Made by a program: the position numbers and the translations under genes. The notes under the pieces were generated by a model. That model made no database searches, was not told the origin of the DNA, and was given only the letters and a program-made list of their open reading frames with translations. Shown here in pieces: positions 1 through 8,104 of a stretch of 52,448 bases of DNA. Every line of letters starts with the position of its first letter. Position 1 is the first letter of the stretch. Source of the DNA: CAYQVW01 sp964421245 (GTDB lineage: Bacteria; Margulisbacteria; WOR-1; XYC2-FULL-46-14); assembly GCA_964421245.1 (NCBI GenBank), contig CAYQVW010000012.1, forward strand, positions 1 through 52,448. The letters run 5' to 3'.

Positions 1-2
1 CT

Positions 3-332
3 TATTATTCTAATATTACGAACTTTCACTGTCTACTAAAAAGGGGGAGGGTCAGTACCTTTGGTAATGTGGTTGTTGGGCTAGAGAGAGAGTGGGTTCC
101 CAAAATTCTTCAAGTAGCCACAAAGATGTCAGGGGAACCTCTTGTTGTCCCTACGATTGATGAATCACGCGCATCAAGATTCAGAGTCGAGGTCGAAAGG
201 AATAAAAATGGAGAAGTTAGTCAGTGGGTAGAGGATAACGAGTCTTGGAAATATATGGGGTACCTGCCGGGGAAAAATTGTTACGTTGGATATAAAAGCA
301 ACATAGGGCTTCGTTTTGCTGTAAGAGATTAA
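3..332 (+). CDS. Unknown protein, 5' end outside the window
   Basis: I do not recognise this protein. The reading frame is open back to the left edge of the window, so this is probably the C-terminal part of a longer protein. If it starts inside the window, a GTG at 69 behind the purine run at 43-51 would give 87 residues. The visible part is soluble and mixed in charge, with several Trp and Tyr residues near the end and no membrane segment. It ends 44 bp before trpB, which has its own promoter, so the two are not obviously one operon. Confidence 0.55.
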   Translation, partial: YYSNITNFHCLLKRGRVSTFGNVVVGLEREWVPKILQVATKMSGEPLVVPTIDESRASRFRVEVERNKNGEVSQWVEDNESWKYMGYLPGKNCYVGYKSNIGLRFAVRD

Positions 333-337
333 TTTTC

Positions 338-366
338 TTGTAAATATATTTTTCCATTGATATAAT
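338..366 (+). promoter_or_regulatory. Housekeeping promoter of trpB, leaderless
   Basis: TTGTAA (338-343), a 17-base spacer and TATAAT (361-366). The trpB ATG follows the -10 box after 10 bases and no Shine-Dalgarno sequence lies between, so transcription should start at or next to the start codon. Confidence 0.7.
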
Positions 367-376
367 CCATATATCT

Positions 377-1534
377 ATGTATAAAGATTTACCAGATAAA
401 AGCGGTCATTTTGGCAAATTTGGGGGACGTTTTGTTCCAGAAACACTTATTCCTGCTCTTGAGAAATTAACGGCAGCCTATGAGGCTGCAAAAAATGATC
501 CAGAATTTAAAAACCAAGTAGAATATTATTTTGATAAGTATGTTGGTCGTCCAACACCACTTTATTTTGCCGAAAGGTTAACCGAAGAACTGGCTGGTTC
601 CAAAATTTATCTTAAGCGAGAAGACCTCGCCCACACCGGGGCACATAAAATAAATAATACTATTGGCCAATGCTTACTTGCTCAAAGAATGGGGAAGAAG
701 AGAATTATTGCAGAGACTGGAGCAGGGCAGCATGGTGTTGCAACTGCTACTGCTTGTTCCTTACTTGGATTAGAATGTATCGTCTACATGGGAGAAGAAG
801 ATACCCATCGTCAGTCCTTAAATGTTTACCGTATGAAATTAATGGGGGCAAAAGTTAGAACAGTTACTTCAGGAACAAAAACACTTAAAGATGCAACTAA
901 TGAAGCACTACGTGATTGGATGGCAAATGTACAAACTACTTTTTATTGCCTGGGTTCCTGTGTTGGTCCGCATCCATATCCGATGATGGTCCGTGATTTT
1001 CAATCAGTAATCGGACGGGAAGCAAAGGGCCAGATCATGGAAGCTGAAAAAAGACTTCCAGATTATCTGGTTGCCTGTGTTGGCGGTGGATCAAACTCAA
1101 TTGGTTTATTTTATGAATTTTTAGATGATCCAGAAGTTAAGATGATTGGAGTTGAGGCTGGGGGGGCGGCTAGTTTGTGCAAAGGGGATTTTGGGGTGTT
1201 ACACGGTGCCTTTTCATATTTATTGCAATCAAAGACCGGACAAGTCTTACCAACTCACTCAATTTCTGCCGGGCTTGATTATCCTGGAGTCGGTCCAGAG
1301 CACAGTTATTTAAAAGAGCAGGGAAGAGTAGAATATACTAGTGTATCAGATAAAGAAGCAATTGCTGCCTTCAAACAACTTTCAGAATTAGAAGGAATTA
1401 TTCCAGCGTTAGAGTCTTCACATGCATTGGCTTATTTAAAAAAGTTAGCTCCAAAACTTGATCGATCTCAAATTGTAATTATATGCCTCTCTGGACGTGG
1501 GGATAAGGATGTCGACGCGATAAAAAACATCTAG
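377..1534 (+). CDS. trpB: Tryptophan synthase beta subunit
   Basis: TrpB condenses indole with L-serine in a PLP-dependent reaction, the last step of tryptophan synthesis, and works in an alpha2-beta2 complex with TrpA. The 385-residue protein is full length for the TrpB1 type. The PLP lysine is in HTGAHKINN (Lys91), the catalytic glutamate in AETGAGQHG (Glu113), and the phosphate-binding loop is GGGSN (236-240). The start is fixed by the -10 box 10 bases upstream. Its partner trpA lies 1.15 kb downstream instead of adjacent, because an unrelated gene with its own promoter sits between them. No other trp genes are in the window. Confidence 0.97.
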   Translation: MYKDLPDKSGHFGKFGGRFVPETLIPALEKLTAAYEAAKNDPEFKNQVEYYFDKYVGRPTPLYFAERLTEELAGSKIYLKREDLAHTGAHKINNTIGQCLLAQRMGKKRIIAETGAGQHGVATATACSLLGLECIVYMGEEDTHRQSLNVYRMKLMGAKVRTVTSGTKTLKDATNEALRDWMANVQTTFYCLGSCVGPHPYPMMVRDFQSVIGREAKGQIMEAEKRLPDYLVACVGGGSNSIGLFYEFLDDPEVKMIGVEAGGAASLCKGDFGVLHGAFSYLLQSKTGQVLPTHSISAGLDYPGVGPEHSYLKEQGRVEYTSVSDKEAIAAFKQLSELEGIIPALESSHALAYLKKLAPKLDRSQIVIICLSGRGDKDVDAIKNI

Positions 1535-1549
1535 CCTTCCCATTTTGCC

Positions 1550-1578
1550 TGAAATTTTTCAAAACACCCAACGATAAG
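1550..1578 (+). promoter_or_regulatory. Sigma-28-like promoter of the 1596 gene
   Basis: TGAAATTT (1550-1557), 14 bases, CGATAAG (1572-1578). It has the same layout as ten other promoters in this window. A ribosome binding site GGAGGA (1584-1589) lies between it and the GTG start. Confidence 0.7.
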
Positions 1579-1595
1579 ATCTCGGAGGATATTAA

Positions 1596-2636
1596 GTGAA
1601 GGTTTCTGTTAAATATCGAAATCTTGAATTTTTTTCAAGAAGTCAATTAAAACAGGTGCAATGGGATGTTCTAAGAAAGGGGAGAATAGAAACGGGTCTG
1701 GTCAGAATGTATTTTGTGCCCGAAATAATGTGGAGCGGATTAAAGACTCTTCATCCTGAGGCGGCAAGCGAAAAAAGACTGGGAAGCCAATGTTTTACTA
1801 CCTTAGATCGAGATTGGGGTGTTATTAAGGGGGATAAAATAGATGTTGATTCTCTCATGCAAAAGTGGGTTGAATTTGTCCATTCTATAGAGGTTCCTTC
1901 TCAAGCTTTTTTAGAATTATTTGGTGATGAACCTTTTAGAAAAGGGATGGTTGCTGAACCTTCGGTTGAATACGACTTTTGTGGGAAGGGCGGCCTTGAT
2001 GCTGCTAGTGAGGAAAGAGTAAAAGAATTATTAGCCGGAGCTGGTCTTCAGGGACAAAAAGATCCTTTTTCTTATTATTTTTATGAAGTGATGGGAAAAA
2101 TTCTCGGGCGTGGTGTTGCTGATAATGAAGAGATATTTGTTTTAGATAGAATTCTAGCTCCCCCTGTTGAGGTCGATCCTTCTGCTATAGCAATGCAGCA
2201 TCGCCTACAGACTTTTTATGAAAATTTAAGAGACGGAAGGATAGATGAGGCTAATAAATTTAGGGAAAGAAACCTTTTTATGAGGGCTAATTTGGAAGGG
2301 CTAGTTCTTACACAAGATCTTTCACGGGCAGATCTTGCCTTATCTTCTTTTGTTGGGGCTCACTTTGGGGATATTAGCATGTCAAACACGATAATTAGAG
2401 GGACAGATCTGGCATATGCAGATATGAGGAGATTAGAAGAAACAAAATGCGTAGGTTTGGTTTTATTGAGTCCTGAAAAGGATGATCTTCCTCGTAATTA
2501 TCATTTGGCACAACTTCCTCACTGGCTCTTAGAAAAATTTAGATTTTTAGAAGAAATTGCAGTAAAACCTCCTACCGCAGAAGCCATCACTGCTTTAGCA
2601 AAAGATATTTTTGCCCCGGATCCGGACGAGGAATAA
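1596..2636 (+). CDS. Unknown protein with a short pentapeptide-repeat-like stretch
   Basis: The family is not recognised. The protein has 346 residues, no signal peptide and no membrane helix. Around residues 225-275 there is a run of A-(N/D)-L-type five-residue steps (RANLEG, SRADLAL, GTDLAYADM) that resembles a short pentapeptide repeat, too short to be sure of a right-handed helix. The C-terminus is acidic. GTG is chosen as start because GGAGGA lies seven bases upstream, behind a sigma-28-like promoter. The gene stands between trpB and trpA and splits a normally contiguous pair. Its own promoter and lack of functional link suggest a later insertion. Confidence 0.8.
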   Translation: MKVSVKYRNLEFFSRSQLKQVQWDVLRKGRIETGLVRMYFVPEIMWSGLKTLHPEAASEKRLGSQCFTTLDRDWGVIKGDKIDVDSLMQKWVEFVHSIEVPSQAFLELFGDEPFRKGMVAEPSVEYDFCGKGGLDAASEERVKELLAGAGLQGQKDPFSYYFYEVMGKILGRGVADNEEIFVLDRILAPPVEVDPSAIAMQHRLQTFYENLRDGRIDEANKFRERNLFMRANLEGLVLTQDLSRADLALSSFVGAHFGDISMSNTIIRGTDLAYADMRRLEETKCVGLVLLSPEKDDLPRNYHLAQLPHWLLEKFRFLEEIAVKPPTAEAITALAKDIFAPDPDEE

Positions 2637-2650
2637 TAATTTGCTTTGTT

Positions 2651-2680
2651 TTGGAAAATCAATCTCAACTTTGCTATACT
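2651..2680 (+). promoter_or_regulatory. Promoter of trpA, leaderless
   Basis: TTGGAA (2651-2656), an 18-base spacer and TATACT (2675-2680). The ATG at 2687 is six bases after the -10 box, so the mRNA should be leaderless. This promoter lets trpA be expressed although it is separated from trpB. Confidence 0.6.
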
Positions 2681-2686
2681 TACTGT

Positions 2687-3439
2687 ATGTCAAGAATCAG
2701 CGAGGCTTTTAAAAAACACAAGGCCCTAATCCCGTATATAACTGCCGGTGATCCTAATTTGGGGATGACTGAAAAGTTAGTTTACGCTCTAGAAAAAGCT
2801 GGAGCTGATATTGTTGAGCTTGGAATTCCATTTTCAGACCCATTAGCCGATGGACCGGTTATTCAGGCCTCCCATCTTCGAGCGTTAAAAACTTCACTTA
2901 CTGACGTTTTGAAATTAGTTAAGAAGATTCGTAAGAAATCACAGATTCCAATTGTTTTGATGTTATCAGATAATTTAGTTGTAAAATATGGACCAGAAAA
3001 ATTTTATCAGGATGCGGAAAAGGTAGGAATTGATGGGGTGATTGTGCCGGATTTACCGGTGGATGCTGGAGAGCCATGCCATGGCATGGCTATACATCTT
3101 GTGGCGCCGACGAGTACGGATGAAAGAGTAAAAATGATTGCTGATGCTTCAACCGGATTTATTTATTTAGTTTCTTTAACTGGAATTACCGGTAAGCGCA
3201 AAGACTTATCTTCTGGTCTTGGCGATTTGGTTCAAAAGATTAGGAAGCATACGGATAAGCCGATTGCAATTGGCTTTGGTATCTCAAATACGCAAGCCGC
3301 CAAAGAAGCAGCGAGTGTTGCCGATGGAATAATTGTCGGATCGGCGATTGTTGATATAATTGCCAAAAATAAAAAGAACCCAATTCCAAAAGTTTCAAAA
3401 TTTGTTTCTTCTCTTCGCCGGGCTATAGATAAATGTTAA
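2687..3439 (+). CDS. trpA: Tryptophan synthase alpha subunit
   Basis: TrpA cleaves indole-3-glycerol phosphate to indole and glyceraldehyde-3-phosphate, then passes indole to TrpB. The ATG at 2687 gives MSRISEAF, the normal N-terminus; an in-frame start at 2651 would overlap the promoter. Catalytic Glu44 (DIVELGIPF) and Asp55 (DPLADGP) and the loop TGITGKR are present. At 250 residues it is a little short: between DLP and VAPTS the chain is about six residues shorter than in E. coli TrpA, and this is where a perfect 20-bp palindrome (3072-3091) is read as part of the protein. The stop overlaps the next start by seven bases. Confidence 0.95.
   Translation: MSRISEAFKKHKALIPYITAGDPNLGMTEKLVYALEKAGADIVELGIPFSDPLADGPVIQASHLRALKTSLTDVLKLVKKIRKKSQIPIVLMLSDNLVVKYGPEKFYQDAEKVGIDGVIVPDLPVDAGEPCHGMAIHLVAPTSTDERVKMIADASTGFIYLVSLTGITGKRKDLSSGLGDLVQKIRKHTDKPIAIGFGISNTQAAKEAASVADGIIVGSAIVDIIAKNKKNPIPKVSKFVSSLRRAIDKC
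3072..3091. repeat. Perfect 20-bp palindrome inside trpA
   Basis: AGCCATGCCATGGCATGGCT is its own reverse complement and is read in frame within trpA. With its flanking bases it matches the palindrome in ychF (16369-16388). The two differ only at two symmetric positions, and those changes preserve pairing. Confidence 0.9.
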
Positions 3440-3969
3440 AAAGAGCCCTTTATCGTTTTCGTCAGTTTCTTTTTGCAATGTCGGCAACAATGAACGAAGT
3501 TGACTGGCATTTTGTCGGTCGCTATCTAAATATCGAGGAAATGGCCCTATTTAAACGCCTGCCTGGATTTGAACAGAAGCATTGTGTAGTAGTTGCGCAA
3601 AAGATAGAAGAACTTATTCATGATCGACAGGATGTTGATCATAGAAAGGCAATTAGGCTTGGGCTACTTCACGATATTGGTAAAATCGAAGGGCATCTTA
3701 TGATTTTTCAAAAAAGTTTTTTAACTATTGCTAGATTCTTCTTAAGGCCTCTCTATGATTTTCTAGCCGACCATGGTTCAAGAAAAAGCTCTAACAAGAT
3801 TTTACGAAAGTTCTATATTCATAAGCACCATGGAGCAATCGGAGCAGAGTTGCTAGAAAAACTAGGAGAAGACAGGGAGATTGTGATTTGTACCCGTTTA
3901 CACGATTTTCCCGAAAAATATGATAGTATATATATGAAACTACTTGGAGAGGCGGATTCAACTTTTTAA
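3433..3969 (+). CDS. HD-domain phosphohydrolase-like protein
   Basis: The 178-residue protein contains the HD-domain metal-binding signature: QKHCVVVA for the first His, LGLLHDIGK for the His-Asp pair, and a later HHGAIGAELL. HD proteins are metal-dependent phosphohydrolases acting on nucleotides or phosphorylated metabolites; the substrate cannot be told. A hydrophobic stretch (FLTIARFFLRPLYDFLA, about residues 97-113) may pack inside the domain or touch the membrane. The start overlaps the trpA stop by seven bases and the stop shares a base with the queF start (TAATG), so trpA, this gene and queF are translationally coupled. A metabolic link to tryptophan is not evident. Confidence 0.85.
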   Translation: MLKRALYRFRQFLFAMSATMNEVDWHFVGRYLNIEEMALFKRLPGFEQKHCVVVAQKIEELIHDRQDVDHRKAIRLGLLHDIGKIEGHLMIFQKSFLTIARFFLRPLYDFLADHGSRKSSNKILRKFYIHKHHGAIGAELLEKLGEDREIVICTRLHDFPEKYDSIYMKLLGEADSTF

Positions 3970-4343
3970 TGAAAGCATATACAGATCAACACGCTAAGGC
4001 CGGATTGTCCGAAAAACTTCCTAGAATTGATGTTTTTCTAAACAGCTTTCGGGATTATGAAATTATTATTAATATTCCCGAATTCACTTCTATTTGTCCC
4101 CGAACTGGTTTGCCTGATTTCGGAAAGATAACTATAAAATATATTCCTAAAAAGTCATGTATCGAGCTAAAATCTCTTAAAATCTATATTTTGGGATATC
4201 GTGACCTTGGGATATTTAATGAGAATGTGGTCAATCGAATTTTGAAAGATATTGTTTCTGCCTGTAAGCCGAAAAAAGTAAAAGTTATTGGCGAATTTAC
4301 CCCTCGTGGTGGGATTTCAACTATTATTTCCGCTTCTTCTTAA
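3969..4343 (+). CDS. queF: NADPH-dependent preQ0 reductase QueF, variant active site
   Basis: QueF reduces 7-cyano-7-deazaguanine (preQ0) to preQ1 in queuosine synthesis for tRNA. The protein has 124 residues, the short YkvM-type length. It shows the family core FTSICPRTGLPDFGKI with nucleophile Cys43 and Asp50, substrate Glu66 in CIELKSLK, and YRDLGIFNENVVNRI. The last motif normally reads IFHE: the usual catalytic His is Asn84 here, while Glu85 is kept. The gene is coupled to the HD gene upstream. Its 3' end overlaps the converging mnmG by 27 bp. No other queuosine genes are in the window. Confidence 0.88.
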   Translation: MKAYTDQHAKAGLSEKLPRIDVFLNSFRDYEIIINIPEFTSICPRTGLPDFGKITIKYIPKKSCIELKSLKIYILGYRDLGIFNENVVNRILKDIVSACKPKKVKVIGEFTPRGGISTIISASS

Positions 4344-6068
4344 TTGTTCAATATGAACTAAAAGAACCGAAATGTCTGCGGGTGATACCCCAGCTATTCT
4401 AGATGCTTGCCCAAGAGTTCCCGGTTTGTGATATTCAAGTTTATGCAGAGCCTCATTAGAGAAAACACCCTTTAATTTATTATATTTTATTTTTGCCGGG
4501 ATTTTATGGTGCTCCATTTTTCTAAATTTTTCAACCTGACCAAGCTGGCGTTTGATGTATCCGGAATATTTTTTTTGAATATCTATTTGTTCTAAAACTT
4601 CGGATGAGATTGGTTTTTTCTCTTCAATTGCTTTTTTCTTTTTTTTGAAGGCTTTATATCTTTCGTTTGAGATTAAGCCGATCTTATGGCCTTTTTTCGT
4701 TAGTCTTAAATCAGCATTGTCTTGGCGGAGCAATAAGCGATATTCTGAGCGAGAGGTTAGCATTCTGTAAGGCTCGTTAATTTCTTTTGTGATTAGATCA
4801 TCAATCAGTGTTCCAATGTATGATTCGTCTCGTCCTAAGATTAATGGTTCTTGTTTTTTGATTTTCATTGCTGCGTTGATTCCAGCAATTATTCCTTGTG
4901 CCGCAGCTTCTTCATACCCAGAGGTTCCATTTATTTGTCCAGCACAAAATAGCCCAGCTATTTTTTTTGTTTCAAGAGAATATTTTAGTTGTGAAGAGGG
5001 GACAGAGTCATATTCAACCGCATAACCAGGACGTAAAATTTCCGCTTTTTCTAATCCGGCCATAGTTCTTATCATTTTTAATTGAACATCTTCTGGCAAA
5101 GAGGTGTTTAATCCCTGAGGATAAATTTCTTCCGTATTTCTTCCACAGGGTTCAATAAAACATTGATGGGATTCTTTGTCCGGAAAGCGTACAATTTTAT
5201 CTTCTATTGATGGACAGTAACGTGGACCGACCCCTTTTATCTTGCCAGCATAAAGTGGTGAGCGTTTTAAATTTGCCTTTATTATTTTATGAGTTTTTTT
5301 ATTGGTCCTGGTTAGATAGCAAGGGACTTGAGGGAGATTTTTCGCTAGGGACAGATCACTGATTTGTCCGTACTGGGAATATTCCCATATAAATGAAAAT
5401 AGTTTTAAATCTTTATCTCCTGGTTGAATAGTCATTTTAGAAAAATCAATTGTGCATTTATTTAGTCTAGGTGGAGTTCCCGTTTTTAATCGCCCAAGTT
5501 TTAGTCCAATCTTCTTTAGGCTTTTTGACAGGCCTTTTGATGGCGGTTCGCCAGCCCGTCCGGCTTCTTGATGTTTCATCCCAGTATGAATTACTCCATT
5601 TAGGAACGTTCCGGTAGTTACTATTACTGTTTTTCCGTGATATGCCGTGTCTAAGATAGTTCTAACCCCTATAACCTGACCCCTAGCCCCTAATAATATT
5701 TCCTCAACCATATCTTGCTTTAAATCCAGATTTTCTTGTTGTTCTAGTATTTGTTTCATCACAAGATGATATTGATCTCGATCAGATTGTGCGCGAAGGG
5801 CGTGAACCGCTGGTCCCTTTGTGGTATTTAGGGTTTTCATCTGCAGATAGGTTAAATCAGTTGAAATTCCTATCTGTCCACCTAAGGCATCGATTTCTCG
5901 AACGAGTTGAGATTTTGCCGGTCCACCGACTGCTGGGTTGCAAGACATAAATCCGATAGTGTCGAGATTAATAGTTAGAAGTAGAGTTTTACAGCCAAGA
6001 CGTGCAGATGCCAGCGCAGCCTCAATTCCGGCATGTCCTGCACCAACGACTATCACATCATAAGTCAT
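4317..6068 (-). CDS. mnmG: tRNA modification enzyme MnmG (GidA)
   Basis: MnmG is the FAD-binding partner of MnmE and installs (carboxymethyl)aminomethyl groups on wobble uridine 34 of certain tRNAs. The N-terminal dinucleotide fold GAGHAGIEAALASARLG, the signature CNPAVGGPAKSQLVREIDALGG and the C-terminal region ending in RIAGVSPADISVLLVHIEQ are all present, so the gene is intact, although 583 residues is shorter than the usual 620 or so. Around residues 125-135 the DNA is a run of 7-base repeats (5663-5697). A TAAAAT box seven bases upstream implies a leaderless mRNA. The gene is divergent from pyrH. Confidence 0.96.
   Translation of the reverse strand: MTYDVIVVGAGHAGIEAALASARLGCKTLLLTINLDTIGFMSCNPAVGGPAKSQLVREIDALGGQIGISTDLTYLQMKTLNTTKGPAVHALRAQSDRDQYHLVMKQILEQQENLDLKQDMVEEILLGARGQVIGVRTILDTAYHGKTVIVTTGTFLNGVIHTGMKHQEAGRAGEPPSKGLSKSLKKIGLKLGRLKTGTPPRLNKCTIDFSKMTIQPGDKDLKLFSFIWEYSQYGQISDLSLAKNLPQVPCYLTRTNKKTHKIIKANLKRSPLYAGKIKGVGPRYCPSIEDKIVRFPDKESHQCFIEPCGRNTEEIYPQGLNTSLPEDVQLKMIRTMAGLEKAEILRPGYAVEYDSVPSSQLKYSLETKKIAGLFCAGQINGTSGYEEAAAQGIIAGINAAMKIKKQEPLILGRDESYIGTLIDDLITKEINEPYRMLTSRSEYRLLLRQDNADLRLTKKGHKIGLISNERYKAFKKKKKAIEEKKPISSEVLEQIDIQKKYSGYIKRQLGQVEKFRKMEHHKIPAKIKYNKLKGVFSNEALHKLEYHKPGTLGQASRIAGVSPADISVLLVHIEQLRRSGNNS
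5663..5697. repeat. 7-base tandem repeats inside mnmG
   Basis: On the plus strand the run divides into TAACCCC, TATAACC, TGACCCC, TAGCCCC and TAATAAT. It is read in frame in mnmG, on the minus strand, as ILLGARGQVIG. Confidence 0.65.
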
Positions 6069-6075
6069 ATATTAT

Positions 6076-6081
6076 ATTTTA
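6076..6081 (-). promoter_or_regulatory. -10 box of mnmG, leaderless
   Basis: TAAAAT on the minus strand, seven bases before the mnmG ATG, with no ribosome binding site between. It lies back to back with the pyrH -10 box. Confidence 0.5.
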
Positions 6082-6092
6082 TCATTATTTGC

Positions 6093-6098
6093 TATAAT
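6093..6098 (+). promoter_or_regulatory. -10 box of the pyrH operon, leaderless
   Basis: TATAAT nine bases before the pyrH ATG and no Shine-Dalgarno sequence. No strong -35 is visible. Confidence 0.6.
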
Positions 6099-6107
6099 AT
6101 ATGAAGT

Positions 6108-6842
6108 ATGCCCAAGGTTAAATACAAAAGAATCCTCTTAAAGCTCTCTGGTGAAGTATTTGGTGGCAAACATCGTTTCGGCCTCGATCCTCAAGTTATG
6201 GATTTTATTGCAGATGAAATTAAGAAACTCCGCAAAAGACGTGTTGAGATTGCAATTGTTATTGGTGGCGGCAATATCTTCCGTGGAATAAAAGGATCAG
6301 AAAAGGGGATGGATAGAGCTACTGGCGATTACATGGGAATGCTTGCAACAGTTATAAATTCTTTGGCGCTTCAGGATTCGTTGGAACGCGAAGGAATTTG
6401 GTCTAGAGTACAAACTGCGATAGAGATGAAATCTATTGCCGAGCCTTTTATAAGAAGAAGGGCAATCCGACATATGCAAAAGGGAAGAGTTGTAATACTC
6501 GCGGCTGGAACGGGTAACCCTTATTTTTCAACAGATACTACCGCAGCGCTTCGTGCAGCTGAGCTTGATGCCGATGTTTTAATTAAGGCAACCAAAGTGG
6601 ATGGTGTTTATGATAAAGATCCTTTTTTACACAAAGATGCTCGTAGATTTAAACGCTTGGGCTATATGAGAATTATGCGTGGCCTAAAGGTTATGGATTC
6701 AACGGCAGCATCTTTATGTCGAGATAATGATATTCCAATTATTGTATTAAATCTTCTTAAAAAAGGAAATGTTGAGAGAGCAATTGTTGGCAAAAAAGTT
6801 GGGACCCTTATTACAGATAGAAAAAGCAGGAGGGGAAAATAA
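6108..6842 (+). CDS. pyrH: UMP kinase
   Basis: PyrH phosphorylates UMP to UDP with ATP, feeding pyrimidine nucleotide pools. At 244 residues it is full length for the hexameric amino-acid-kinase-fold family. Visible motifs are KRILLKLSGE at the N-terminus, VIGGGNIFRG for phosphate binding, DRATGDYMGMLATVIN, and GTGNPYFSTDTTAALRA near the active site. It is the first gene of pyrH-frr-uppS-cdsA-nadC, a widely conserved order apart from nadC. Its stop and the frr start share a base (TAATG). Confidence 0.97.
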   Translation: MPKVKYKRILLKLSGEVFGGKHRFGLDPQVMDFIADEIKKLRKRRVEIAIVIGGGNIFRGIKGSEKGMDRATGDYMGMLATVINSLALQDSLEREGIWSRVQTAIEMKSIAEPFIRRRAIRHMQKGRVVILAAGTGNPYFSTDTTAALRAAELDADVLIKATKVDGVYDKDPFLHKDARRFKRLGYMRIMRGLKVMDSTAASLCRDNDIPIIVLNLLKKGNVERAIVGKKVGTLITDRKSRRGK

Positions 6843-7396
6843 TGGACGCATTCATAAAAAGCTCCGAATCAAAAATGGCAAAGGCCCTAGACTCATTGAA
6901 AAAAAAATATTCCGCTATTCGTACCGGACGAGCCTCTCCATCCTTAGTTGATGGCTTAATGGTCGAATATTATGGAACAAGTTGTCCTCTAAAACAGTTG
7001 GCCAGCATTGCGGTGCCCGAAAGTAGGACTATTACGATTCAGCCTTTTGACAAGACCGCTCTCAAGGATATTGAAAAAGCAATTCAAAAATCAAACCTTG
7101 GCATTAATCCAAAGAACGAGGGTGGACGGATTATCTTGAGCCTGCCTCAATTAACAGAAGAGAGAAGAAAAGAACTTACGAAGGTTGTAAAAACCGAAGC
7201 AGAAGGGGCCAAGGTTTCAATGCGCAACATTCGACGCGAAATATTGGACGATCTTAAGAAGAAAAAAGCAAGCAAAGAACTTTCTGAAGATGCCTACAAA
7301 AACCAAGAAGGGGCTGTTCAGAAGATAATTGACAAGTTCTCTAGACAAATAGATGAAACAATGGCTGCAAAAGAGAAAGAAATTTTAGAAGTGTAG
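6842..7396 (+). CDS. frr: Ribosome recycling factor
   Basis: RRF, together with EF-G, splits post-termination ribosomes. The 184-residue length is typical. The helical-bundle core carries the conserved RTGRASPSLVDGLMVEYYG, VPESRTITIQPFDK and VSMRNIRRE segments. The gene is coupled to pyrH by a one-base overlap, and uppS begins immediately after its stop, as in the standard pyrH-frr-uppS-cdsA cluster. Confidence 0.97.
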   Translation: MDAFIKSSESKMAKALDSLKKKYSAIRTGRASPSLVDGLMVEYYGTSCPLKQLASIAVPESRTITIQPFDKTALKDIEKAIQKSNLGINPKNEGGRIILSLPQLTEERRKELTKVVKTEAEGAKVSMRNIRREILDDLKKKKASKELSEDAYKNQEGAVQKIIDKFSRQIDETMAAKEKEILEV

Positions 7397-8104
7397 ATGA
7401 CAAAGAATCCTTCAAAGAGAATTCCAGAACATATTGCCATAATAATGGACGGCAATGGTCGCTGGGCAAAAAAAAGACACCTCCCTCCAATATTTGGCCA
7501 CCGCGAAGGGGTAAAATCGTTTAAAGAGATTGTCCGTGAGTGCGGAAAACTTGGGGTTAAGTATTTAAGTGTTTATGCCTTTTCTACAGAAAATTGGGGT
7601 CGGCCTAAAGAAGAAGTCGATTTTTTAATGGATCTTTTTTCAAAAACAATTGAAAAAGAATTAAGCAAACTCGATGAAGAAAATGTAAAGATAAGATTTT
7701 TAGGCCGTTTGAAACAGTTCTCATCAAAACTGCAGGAAACGATGAAAAAAGCTGAGAAAAGACTTTCTAAAAACACCGGACTTAATCTAAATATATTAGT
7801 TAGTTATGGATCAAGAGCAGAGATTGTTGATGCTGTTAATGAGATTATTAGGACCAAGGGTCAAGGGGCAAGAGTCGAAGAAAAGGATATTGCTGGTCAT
7901 TTATATACAGCTGGAATGCCGGATCCGGATCTTCTAATCAGAACGGCCAACGAAAAGAGGATTTCAAATTTCTTGCTTTGGCAGATTGCTTATTCTGAAA
8001 TTTATATTACGCCAGTATTGTGGCCAGATTTTAGGAAAAAGAGTTTACATGATGCTATTTCCGAGTACAATAAGAGAGAGCGTCGTTATGGATTAAGAAA
8101 ATGA
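7397..8104 (+). CDS. uppS: Undecaprenyl diphosphate synthase
   Basis: UppS makes the C55 isoprenyl diphosphate carrier for cell-wall glycans by cis-prenyl addition of IPP to FPP. The 235-residue protein has IAIIMDGNGRWAK with the catalytic Asp18, the GHREGVKSF helix, and the C-terminal DLLIRTANEKRISNFLLWQ and SEIYITPVLWPDF motifs. A 7-base repeat run (7855-7875) is translated as KGQGAR within a surface segment before the C-terminal motifs. It overlaps cdsA by four bases. UppP, which recycles the same lipid, is encoded at 42.3 kb. Confidence 0.96.
   Translation: MTKNPSKRIPEHIAIIMDGNGRWAKKRHLPPIFGHREGVKSFKEIVRECGKLGVKYLSVYAFSTENWGRPKEEVDFLMDLFSKTIEKELSKLDEENVKIRFLGRLKQFSSKLQETMKKAEKRLSKNTGLNLNILVSYGSRAEIVDAVNEIIRTKGQGARVEEKDIAGHLYTAGMPDPDLLIRTANEKRISNFLLWQIAYSEIYITPVLWPDFRKKSLHDAISEYNKRERRYGLRK
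7855..7875. repeat. 7-base tandem repeats inside uppS
   Basis: CAAGGGT, CAAGGGG, CAAGAGT in tandem. The first two units are identical to units inside nadC 1.6 kb downstream. Confidence 0.65.

Noticed and set aside
4789..5025. Open frame antisense to mnmG, and the many similar antisense frames within conserved genes
   Set aside because: They overlap strongly conserved coding sequence in another frame and have no own signals.
7994..8001. TGAAATTT inside uppS
   Set aside because: No -10 element at the fixed spacing and no gene start downstream.
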